This document shows positions 42,680-50,430 of a stretch of DNA of 64,000 nucleotides, one piece after another. Within the stretch, counting starts at the first letter, position 1. Each line of letters begins with the position of its first letter. The translations under genes were made by a program, and so were the position numbers. Source of the stretch: Bacteroidota bacterium (GTDB lineage Bacteria > Bacteroidota > Bacteroidia > CAIKAF01). The stretch spans positions 1 through 64,000 of the forward strand of contig JAEZEQ010000020.1 of assembly GCA_023432985.1 (NCBI GenBank), read 5' to 3'. The notes beneath the pieces were generated by a model. The model was not told the origin of the DNA, did not search any database, and worked only from the letters and a program-made list of their open reading frames with translations.

Positions 42680-45600
42680 ATGTACTTCTGCCGAATTTGC
42701 TGCTTTGTTATACTCCTTTTTTCTGCTAAGGGTTACAGTCAGTCTCCTGTTATTTCTCAACTTCATCAAGGGAAATGGATTAAAATAGGTGTTAATCAGT
42801 CCGGTATATACTCTATACAAAAAAGTTTTTTAGAGAATAACGGCATTTCTGTTGCAGGTATTTCCCCAAAAAAAATTAAAGTACACGGTTTTGGAGGGGT
42901 CCCACTTCCCGAAAAAAATGGCATCCCTTATCCCGAAGATTTGCCCGAACAAAAAGTTTGGGTTTATGACGGAGGAACGGCAAATCAATTCGACCCCGGA
43001 GATTATATTTTATTTTATGCCCAAGGTCCAAACGAAAAATCCTATAATGCGAGCGAACAAATGATCGAATGGAGTACGAATCCATACAGCGATACTTCTT
43101 ATTATTTTATCCGCATAGGCTCAGATACCGACAATCAGTCCCCACCCCTTCGAAACTCCGAAACCGGAAGTCCGACCTCCTCTTATTCCCATTATGTGGA
43201 AAGCTTTTTAATCGAAAAAGACTCCTTAAATATTACACACTCAGGTAGAAATTGGTACTGGAAAAGTTTCGAGTTTGCCCAAAAATATGAAGTTTCCACC
43301 TCCATACCCGGATGCTGCTACAACAGCACAGCCAAAGTGAAAATAGACTTGATAACCCGCTGCGTAAATTGCAATAGCGAACAACGCGTAATCCTAAACG
43401 GTACGGATATTGGCGCTGTGCCTATTTTCCCCAGCTCCGATTATTATAACGCCGATATGGGCTTATTGGCACATGGCGTTTTTTCGGCAGCCACCGCACC
43501 CGAAATGCGCTTCACTTTCAATAAACCCGCCTCGGTAACGAATGTCTGGCTCGATAAAATTAATATTAATATAGAGAGAGACTTAAAATTATATAATAAC
43601 CAAACCCTCTTTCGCCACCCCGGTACTCTTCAAGCCGGCATTATACAATTCCAAATCGCTAATGCCCAAAACGCATTGGTTTGGGACGTTAGCCGACCCG
43701 ATAGCATACAAACCCAACAACATACAAATGGCCTTTTCTCTATTCAAGGCGGAAAACTGAACGAGTTCGTGGTATTTAACCCCTACGCCTCTTTTCCAAG
43801 CCCCACTTTTGTGAAACAAGTGCCCAATCAAAATATACACGGACTACAAGCAGCCGATATGATTATCATTGCTCCCGAAATCTTTATGCCGGCCGCACAA
43901 AGATTAGCCCAACACCGCTTTCAAAGAGATGCTATTACGTCTATTTTACTAACGCCCGAACAAATTTTCAACGAATTCTCTTCCGGTACACAAGACCCTA
44001 CCGCCATTCGAAATATGATGCAGATGTTTTATCAAAGATCTCTCAACGGCGATTCTATGGTAAAATATCTCCTGCTTTTTGGCGATGGTTCTTATGATTA
44101 TAAGGAATATTTAGATCGCGTACCCGACAATACAGATAATCTGGCCGCCAATAAAAATAAGAATTATGTGCTCACCTGGGAAACGAAAAATTCGCTCAGC
44201 CGCACCGGTGGATCTTACCCCTCGGATGATTATTTTGTGATGTTGCAACCCAATAATATAGTGGGAACTACCCCCCAAATGGAAGGCTTAAACGTTTTTG
44301 GCATGCTCTCTTCCGGAGTGGGACGCATCTTGGCCTACGATGAAGCATCTGCCGATCATATGGTCAATAAAATTATTCATTACGACGATAATGCAACCTG
44401 CAAAAGAGATTGGCGCAATAAAGTATTGCTCGTAGCCGATGATATGGATTCTCAATGGGAAGGCACTTTCCTCACCGGATCGGAAGGAATAGCTCAATTA
44501 ATGCAACAGAATTTCCCGGTCTATAATATTGATAAAATTTATGCCGATGCCTATCCTCAAGTCATCTCGAACGGACAAAGATATCCGGAAGCAAGTAAAC
44601 AAATTTTTACGCAATTGAGCAATGGTGTTCTCTTGTTTAATTATATAGGACATGGGGGCGAAATCGGCCTTGCCAGTGAAAGATTATTGAGCATCGATGA
44701 TGTAAATAAATGGAAAAATAAAGACAGATTGCCGGTTTTTCTTACCGCAACCTGCACTTTCACCCGATTCGATTTGGCAAAATCGGAGTCGGCGGGCGAA
44801 CTTATGGCCAGACGCCCGGACGGAGGAGCTATAGCCCTTTTCTCTACAACCCGAGCGATCTCATTGGTGGACGGATTTAATGCCGCTTTTTATAATGCCG
44901 CTTTTACGCCTAAATCAAATGGGAAAATGCCAACCCTGGGCGAAGTATTCCAACGCGCTAAAAATATCTCTACCGACTTCACAAGTACACCCATCAGCCT
45001 GTTCGGAGATCCCTCGCAAAAAATGGCATACCCCGAAAACAGAGTATTTACATCGGGAATTTATGACGAAAATAATAACCCTATCGATACCATAAAAGCT
45101 ACTCAGGTGGTTGTTATTAAAGGCTATATTGCCGATTCGGACGGATTTGTTATGTCGGATTTCGACGGAATTGTATACCCAACTATCTTCGATAAAGCAT
45201 CGAATTATGTCACCCGACAAAATGATGCCGGTGCCATTGAATATAATTTTAATATTCAGAAAAATATACTCTTCAGAGGCTCGGCCGAAGTGAGAAACGG
45301 ACAGTTTGAATTTACTTTTAAGGTGCCTAAAGACATTAATTATACCGTGGGAAATGGGAAAATATCTTATTATGCATCGAATGATTTTACGGATGCCAAC
45401 GGCTATGACACGGTATTGATCGGCTCATCGGTGAATAACTGCCTCGAAACGGATGGCCCCCAAATTGCTATTTTGCTCAATAATTCGCCTATTGATGGAC
45501 AGATCGTCAGCTCTAATCCCGAGCTTACTATAGTATTCGAAGATGAATCGGGTATAAACAGCAGCGGATTAGGCATAGGACACGATATTAAGGTGAAACT

Positions 45601-46102
45601 TAAAGGCCCCGAAAATCAGGAATATAACCTGAATGAATATTATTCTTCTTATCAGTCTACTTTTACTAAAGGCGAACTTAATTATCCCATTTTAAATTTG
45701 CCCGAAGGAAGCTACGAGTTGATGGTAAGCGCCTGGGATAATTGCAATAATCCCTCCGAAAATAGCATACGTTTTGTTGTCGACAGCTCTCGTATGGTTA
45801 TCAGCGATTTTTTAGCCTATCCCAATCCCTCCAATGGAATAGTGCATTTTGCCTTTAATCATAATCTCCCCGAAACGGAAAGCCGCGCCCTATTGCAAAT
45901 TTACGACGCCAAAGGCTCTTTGATCCACTCTATAAGCGAAAAAATTATGAATAGCCACTATAAAAACACCCAATTCACCTGGTCCGGAACAGGACCCGGA
46001 GGCCAACCCATTGCTCCCGGAGTCTATTTTTGCCGACTCACACTCGTAAGCGCCACAGGAAAAGTAGCCTACAGTTCCGCCAAAATTATTCGAACAAATT
46101 AA
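42680..46102 (+). CDS. porU: Type IX secretion system sortase PorU
   Basis: An 1140-aa exported cysteine protease. Signal peptide (ending GYSQ), an N-terminal beta region, then a gingipain-type C25 domain with LLLFGDGSYDYKE, NYIGHGGEIGLA carrying catalytic H658, and FLTATCTFTRFD carrying C692. The C-terminus is a T9SS-type domain (FLAYPNPSNGIVHFAFN ... PGVYFCRL), as in Porphyromonas PorU, where it is kept. PorU removes the C-terminal signal from T9SS cargo and attaches the cargo to lipid at the cell surface. porV follows after 79 bp on the same strand. Confidence 0.95.
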   Translation: MYFCRICCFVILLFSAKGYSQSPVISQLHQGKWIKIGVNQSGIYSIQKSFLENNGISVAGISPKKIKVHGFGGVPLPEKNGIPYPEDLPEQKVWVYDGGTANQFDPGDYILFYAQGPNEKSYNASEQMIEWSTNPYSDTSYYFIRIGSDTDNQSPPLRNSETGSPTSSYSHYVESFLIEKDSLNITHSGRNWYWKSFEFAQKYEVSTSIPGCCYNSTAKVKIDLITRCVNCNSEQRVILNGTDIGAVPIFPSSDYYNADMGLLAHGVFSAATAPEMRFTFNKPASVTNVWLDKININIERDLKLYNNQTLFRHPGTLQAGIIQFQIANAQNALVWDVSRPDSIQTQQHTNGLFSIQGGKLNEFVVFNPYASFPSPTFVKQVPNQNIHGLQAADMIIIAPEIFMPAAQRLAQHRFQRDAITSILLTPEQIFNEFSSGTQDPTAIRNMMQMFYQRSLNGDSMVKYLLLFGDGSYDYKEYLDRVPDNTDNLAANKNKNYVLTWETKNSLSRTGGSYPSDDYFVMLQPNNIVGTTPQMEGLNVFGMLSSGVGRILAYDEASADHMVNKIIHYDDNATCKRDWRNKVLLVADDMDSQWEGTFLTGSEGIAQLMQQNFPVYNIDKIYADAYPQVISNGQRYPEASKQIFTQLSNGVLLFNYIGHGGEIGLASERLLSIDDVNKWKNKDRLPVFLTATCTFTRFDLAKSESAGELMARRPDGGAIALFSTTRAISLVDGFNAAFYNAAFTPKSNGKMPTLGEVFQRAKNISTDFTSTPISLFGDPSQKMAYPENRVFTSGIYDENNNPIDTIKATQVVVIKGYIADSDGFVMSDFDGIVYPTIFDKASNYVTRQNDAGAIEYNFNIQKNILFRGSAEVRNGQFEFTFKVPKDINYTVGNGKISYYASNDFTDANGYDTVLIGSSVNNCLETDGPQIAILLNNSPIDGQIVSSNPELTIVFEDESGINSSGLGIGHDIKVKLKGPENQEYNLNEYYSSYQSTFTKGELNYPILNLPEGSYELMVSAWDNCNNPSENSIRFVVDSSRMVISDFLAYPNPSNGIVHFAFNHNLPETESRALLQIYDAKGSLIHSISEKIMNSHYKNTQFTWSGTGPGGQPIAPGVYFCRLTLVSATGKVAYSSAKIIRTN

Positions 46103-46155
46103 TTTTTATTCGAAACAATATTTATTCACATTTAAAGTTAATTCAAGGTTTATTG

Positions 46156-46163
46156 TATTTTTG
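46156..46163 (+). promoter_or_regulatory. -7 box (TATTTTTG) before porV
   Basis: A TAnnTTTG match 18 bp before the porV ATG; it may give porV extra transcripts besides read-through from porU. Confidence 0.45.
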
Positions 46164-46181
46164 ACCCGATTTTAAGAGATT

Positions 46182-47468
46182 ATGCATTTTTATAACAAAA
46201 TATTTTTACTGTCCTTTTTGAGCCTCCCCACTTTTTTAATGGCTCAGGTTCCCGGAGATGTGAACAACCAAACCGATTATAAAGAAGTTTATAAACAAGG
46301 CGGACTGGCAAATACGATTACTACAACCGTACCTTTTCTGAATATTTCGCCCGATGCACGCGCAGGCGGTATGGGAGACATTGGTGTGGCAACAGCACCC
46401 GACGCCAACTCTATGCACTTTAACCTGGCTAAATCTGTTTTCCAGGAAAGACAAACTTCTATCGCCATTTCATATAGCCCATGGCTAAATAATTTAGTGC
46501 CCGATATCAGTTTGGCTTATCTCTCCTTTAATCAGAAAATTAAAGATTTCGGTGCCGTATCAGCCTCTTTACGCTATTTCTCTCTCGGTGATATCACTTT
46601 CACAGATAATACAGGAGGCGTAATCGGAAATTTTAAACCCAACGAATTTGCCATAGATGCCGGTTATACCCAAAAATTAGTCGATAATCTCAGCATGGCC
46701 GTAGCTTTCCGATTTATTTATTCTAACCTGACCTTGGGTCAAACGGTAAACGGACAAGCAACCCGGGCCGGATTAGCAGGAGCAGGCGATATCTCCCTTT
46801 TCTACGAAAATAAAAATTGGGAAATTGCAAAAAAACCCATTATCTTTAGATATGGTCTCGCATTTACTAACTTAGGCTCTAAAATCCGATACTCCCAAGC
46901 CTCCAGAGCCGATTTTATTCCGATGAATTTTAGAACCGGAGCCGGACTTACTTTCAAATTCGACGATTATAACTCCCTACAATGGGCATTTGAAATCAAT
47001 AAATTATTGGTACCTACACCACCTCTCTATGTGCGCGATAATAACGGAAATTACGTAGACGCAGATGGAGACGGCGAACCGGATATCGAAGCCGGTATGG
47101 ATCCCAACCGCAATGTGGTGAACGCAATGTTTACCTCTTTCGGCGACGCACCGGGCGGATTCAGAGAAGAAATGGATGAGTTTAATATCGCAACCGGACT
47201 CGAATATTGGTATAACCGCATATTCTCCGCTCGCGTCGGATATAGCCACGAATCAACGCAAAAAGGAGGACGCCGCTATTTTACGGTTGGAGCCGGTGTA
47301 CGCTATAGCGTGTTTGGGCTGGATTTCTCTTACCTTATTCCCATCGTACAAAGAAATCCACTCGAAAACACCATACGATTTACTCTGGTGTTCGACTTCG
47401 ATAAACTCAGCAAAATCAACGAAGAAAGCTCTAAACCTTACCCGGGTAGAACCAAAAAAACAAAATAA
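46182..47468 (+). CDS. porV: Type IX secretion outer-membrane protein PorV (LptO)
   Basis: A 428-aa FadL-like barrel. Signal peptide (LMAQ), then the PorV signature TVPFLNISPDARAGGMGDIGVATAPDANSMH (split here over residues ~48-78), followed by beta strands such as FGAVSASLRYFSLGDI and AMAFRFIYSNL-like segments, ending LVFDFDKLSK. PorV carries cargo from the SprA translocon to PorU. It is downstream of porU, and a strong terminator ends the unit. Length and signature agree with the family. Confidence 0.95.
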   Translation: MHFYNKIFLLSFLSLPTFLMAQVPGDVNNQTDYKEVYKQGGLANTITTTVPFLNISPDARAGGMGDIGVATAPDANSMHFNLAKSVFQERQTSIAISYSPWLNNLVPDISLAYLSFNQKIKDFGAVSASLRYFSLGDITFTDNTGGVIGNFKPNEFAIDAGYTQKLVDNLSMAVAFRFIYSNLTLGQTVNGQATRAGLAGAGDISLFYENKNWEIAKKPIIFRYGLAFTNLGSKIRYSQASRADFIPMNFRTGAGLTFKFDDYNSLQWAFEINKLLVPTPPLYVRDNNGNYVDADGDGEPDIEAGMDPNRNVVNAMFTSFGDAPGGFREEMDEFNIATGLEYWYNRIFSARVGYSHESTQKGGRRYFTVGAGVRYSVFGLDFSYLIPIVQRNPLENTIRFTLVFDFDKLSKINEESSKPYPGRTKKTK

Positions 47469-47518
47469 TTCCCATTTTATTCCATGCCACTCTGCTAAGG
47501 CATGAAATATTTAAGCTT

Positions 47519-47552
47519 AAGCTGCAATCATTTCCTGTTTGCAGCTTTTTTT
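47519..47552 (+). terminator. Rho-independent terminator after porV
   Basis: AAGCTGCAA (47519-47527) and TTGCAGCTT (47539-47547) form a 9-bp stem with an 11-nt loop and a T-run. Confidence 0.88.
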
Positions 47553-47619
47553 ATGAAAGCTTATAAAGCTTTACCTTGCTTAGATGGAAAAATAAAAGCT
47601 AATGTATTGGGGTTCGGGA

Positions 47620-48354
47620 TTAATCGGGCAAGGTCGGATTCCGCTCAAAACCATCCTTGTTCTTCGCCAATCTAAAGGCCAAAGTAAGCATGAAATAATT
47701 CTTGGCTCCTTTGTTGTTGAAAGAATACTCAAACTGATTGATCCAGCCGCTTTGAATAGTCAGAAAATCGGTAGCCGCATAACCCAATCCCAATAATATA
47801 CGATTTCGCATAAAATATGGTGGAGTATCGGTCAAGAAAATCTCATTAAATCCGGTCAAAAAAACCGTATTCTTTTTCACTTCTTTCGAATTCAGCGGTA
47901 TAACCATATTTATCCGGTAACGAAATCGATTCCGAAATTTACGATTAATCCACGCCTGCTCTATTCTAAATCTATGTTCAAATTTTATACGGGTAAGCAT
48001 TTGGTCTATGACAAATTGTTGCCAAAGTCGCAATTCGTTTTTCTGTTTTACCCCGCCAATAATATCTTGCCAATCGTAGGTGCCATAATTACCAAAACCC
48101 ACCAATGCACTAAAATCTTTGTTTATTTTATAGCCAATGCCTCCTTTGGTTTCGTAATAATTGAAATAATTATACATGGCATGCGAACGCGTCTGCAATT
48201 CGAAATAGAATGTAAAGCGCGGCACAAATTCATAATTCAAACTTACAGCAGTCCAACTACCCCACACTTTATCCTTCTGGGCATGCAGACTTGCACTCCA
48301 AACCCATAATAATCCGATCGCTAAGCTTATAGCTAATTTTTTAATTTGCCTCAT
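47620..48354 (-). CDS. DUF2490 outer-membrane beta-barrel protein
   Basis: A 244-aa protein with signal peptide (SASLHAQ) and the DUF2490 pattern: KVWGSWTAVSLNYEFVPRFTFYFELQTR, LRLWQQFVIDQ, FEHRFRIEQAWI, FRYRINMVIPL, RNRILLGLGYAATDF, ending in a terminal strand NYFMLTLAFRL. This family is predicted to form a small outer-membrane barrel; no substrate is known. A -7 box (TATTTTTG, 48370-48363 on the minus strand) lies 8 bp before the ATG, so it is probably its own unit with almost no leader. Confidence 0.8.
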   Translation of the reverse strand: MRQIKKLAISLAIGLLWVWSASLHAQKDKVWGSWTAVSLNYEFVPRFTFYFELQTRSHAMYNYFNYYETKGGIGYKINKDFSALVGFGNYGTYDWQDIIGGVKQKNELRLWQQFVIDQMLTRIKFEHRFRIEQAWINRKFRNRFRYRINMVIPLNSKEVKKNTVFLTGFNEIFLTDTPPYFMRNRILLGLGYAATDFLTIQSGWINQFEYSFNNKGAKNYFMLTLAFRLAKNKDGFERNPTLPD

Positions 48355-48486
48355 AAAGGGGGCAAAAATACGAATATAGCCCTAATAAAAAACAGAAGTT
48401 TAATCCCATTCAAACCCATCCTGGTAAACATGCCTACGCAAAGGGTTTGCACAAGTTAAGGGCATTTTCGGTTTAACAATTTTTAT

Positions 48487-48614
48487 TCTTCGGGCGCGGG
48501 CAAAGCTTCTTTTCAATCAACCCACTGCCGGGCTAGCACTTGGGATGTACGCCTCTTTTTACAAAGAGTCTAGCACCCGGCGGCTATCCCGCGCGCTTTT
48601 CGAAGACCGTAGCC
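48487..48614. repeat. GC-rich nested inverted-repeat element
   Basis: In a 271-bp gene-free gap a compact structured block stands out. From outside in: TCTTCG (48487-48492) with CGAAGA (48601-48606); GCGCGGG (48494-48500) with CCCGCGC (48588-48594); GCCGGGCTAG (48527-48536) with CTAGcaCCCGGC (48570-48581, 2-nt bulge); and CTCTTT (48553-48558) with AAAGAG (48563-48568) around a 4-nt loop. An alternative pairing GGCTA (48582-48586)/TAGCC (48610-48614) also exists. No T-tract follows. It could be a REP-like repetitive element or a structured RNA; no second copy was noticed in this window. Confidence 0.6.
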
Positions 48615-48625
48615 AAATCAACCCC

Positions 48626-49954
48626 TTATATACTCACCTGGAACTGGAGAACCAACATATTCTTGCGCAGGTCCGTTTTCATTCCGCCCGAATCAAACCA
48701 AGGCCGGTTCTGCAACATCAAGCCCAATTTCAAGGCATGAATCCCATAGGGATAATAATTCATCCCCGCCTCATATACATCGCTCACCTGTGCCAAACGA
48801 TCCAATGAAGCCAGATAAGCCCCCACACTGCTTCCCAATCTCGCCCCTTTGTGTATTCCCACATCAAAACCAAATTGGGTAAACCAGGAAACTCCCGTGC
48901 CCATTGGAAAGGCATTCCCATGACCCGAAATGGCCGAACCATTCCCCGATAATCCATCGCTAATTCGATTCGGAGCTACATGACTAAGGAAATTTTTCCC
49001 GTAATAATGAAAATAACCCGAACTATACAAGGTTATATTATAACGCTCCCGCATGGGCAAATCCATATATAAGGAAAGGGACGCAAATCCCATATCGGCA
49101 AATAAAGTATCGCCCATTCCGTTTTTATACCACATAGCCTTAGGCTGATATAATCCGCCCATTCCAATATTCAATACGCGTTTGCTGCCCAAATAAGTAC
49201 CCCTGTAAAATGGAAAAGTATGGTCTTCCTTTTCCCAAAATTGCCACTGCACATAGGCCGATCCCTGCCATTTGGGATTGCCCGGATAAAAGGAAGGATA
49301 ATAGCTCAACTCTGTTTGAGACTGATAAAAGGGCGATTTGTAAAAAACAAAAGGCTTGGTCAGCATCATGCGGTACTGAAATCGATCTACATTACCCTTA
49401 GCATAAAATCCCAATTTTCGGCCAAATTGATCGCTCATATCCAGGGTTGCCTGCTCGAAAATGGGCACATCTATAGCAAGCGAAGTTCCCGTCGATGGCA
49501 CGGAATAACGCGAATAACCGCCCCAACTGTTCAATCCTCCGCCCAGGTGCAGATAATCGGGCAATATCGCATATTCAATTAAGGCATCATGGAAAAAATC
49601 GCCCCATTTTCTGCTCGAAGTAAAATTAAGATTATTGATGCCGAACTGACTGTAAAACAATAAACGATTTGTCAATTGCCCGTAAACCTGAAAACGCAAA
49701 CGGCGTATGGAAATATCAAACTGATTCTGCACTTCCTTGTTGTGAATCATAGAACCCGGATTCATCTCATCGAAACGAAACCAAATTTGATTCATTGCCG
49801 ATAAAGCTATATAGCGAGTTCCGGTGGAATCTAGGGAAAAACGTATGCCTTTACGCAAAATATTCTTTTCAAAATCACGCGCTTGAGCCTTTTGAGCATG
49901 GCTATATACAGATACACTAAGTACAGAGATGAGTAAAACAAAAAAATAACGCAT
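48626..49954 (-). CDS. OprO/OprP-like outer-membrane porin
   Basis: A 442-aa exported barrel protein (signal peptide ending SHAQ). After a short lead it has QNQFDISIRRLRFQVYGQLTNRLLFYSQFGI, which resembles the opening of phosphate-selective (OprO/P-type) porins, then strand-turn repeats (FQYRMMLTKPF, YVQWQFWEKEDHTF, YNITLYSSGYFHYY) to a final strand NMLVLQFQVSI. A -7 box TAGCTTTG (minus strand 49984-49977) lies 22 bp before the start. The transported solute cannot be read from sequence. Confidence 0.72.
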   Translation of the reverse strand: MRYFFVLLISVLSVSVYSHAQKAQARDFEKNILRKGIRFSLDSTGTRYIALSAMNQIWFRFDEMNPGSMIHNKEVQNQFDISIRRLRFQVYGQLTNRLLFYSQFGINNLNFTSSRKWGDFFHDALIEYAILPDYLHLGGGLNSWGGYSRYSVPSTGTSLAIDVPIFEQATLDMSDQFGRKLGFYAKGNVDRFQYRMMLTKPFVFYKSPFYQSQTELSYYPSFYPGNPKWQGSAYVQWQFWEKEDHTFPFYRGTYLGSKRVLNIGMGGLYQPKAMWYKNGMGDTLFADMGFASLSLYMDLPMRERYNITLYSSGYFHYYGKNFLSHVAPNRISDGLSGNGSAISGHGNAFPMGTGVSWFTQFGFDVGIHKGARLGSSVGAYLASLDRLAQVSDVYEAGMNYYPYGIHALKLGLMLQNRPWFDSGGMKTDLRKNMLVLQFQVSI

Positions 49955-49995
49955 AGCAACAGTGGATATAGTTGCGCAAAGCTAATAAAAACAGA

Positions 49996-50349
49996 TTAAA
50001 TCAGCTGATTTTGCCCGGATTTATATGCGAGATACACTTGCGTAGAATGGGAATCCGGACTGACCATAACGGTGGGTCGGAAATTGCGGAAAAAGGAAAA
50101 AACAAAGTCGACAAGCGTACTTGGAGTGGGCATTTGAATAGGTGAAGGCTGGTTTTTAGGCTCCGGCTGATAATCAGTTCTGCCATTCCTTATCCCACTT
50201 GTATCGGCTGCAAAAATCGAACTGCGCACATCTGAACCGGCCGTGCTTTGCCCATTGTACATTAAACTAAAGAGCAAAATAAGAAGTAAACCCAAAAAAG
50301 TCAGGGTTACCACCAAAGCTTGCTTCTTATATCTTACTGATTGTCTCAT
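49996..50349 (-). CDS. Hypothetical single-pass membrane protein
   Basis: A 117-aa protein with a basic N-terminus (MRQSVRYKKQ), one hydrophobic segment (about 11-29) and a periplasmic tail with a proline-rich linker (YQPEPKNQPSPIQMPTPS) followed by a compact end (VFSFFRNFRPTVMVS). No family is recognised. A -7 box TATTTTTG (minus strand 50365-50358) lies 8 bp before its ATG. It lies between the porin and metH; the link to either is unknown. Confidence 0.5.
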   Translation of the reverse strand: MRQSVRYKKQALVVTLTFLGLLLILLFSLMYNGQSTAGSDVRSSIFAADTSGIRNGRTDYQPEPKNQPSPIQMPTPSTLVDFVFSFFRNFRPTVMVSPDSHSTQVYLAYKSGQNQLI

Positions 50350-50430
50350 GTCAATTCCAAAAATATAAAAAAAAAATCAGTTTTAAAAATTTCAGATGCA
50401 AACAGATATAAATTTTGAGTAAATGAACGA

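Noticed and set aside
47556..47572. Small dyad AAAGCTT-ATA-AAGCTTT after porV
   Set aside because: It lacks a following T-tract and lies after a good terminator; it is probably a chance AT-rich palindrome.
48472..48614. Integron attC site
   Set aside because: GTTTAAC at about 48472 resembles one attC end, but no matching GTTRRRY core is present at the other end and no integrase or gene cassette is nearby.
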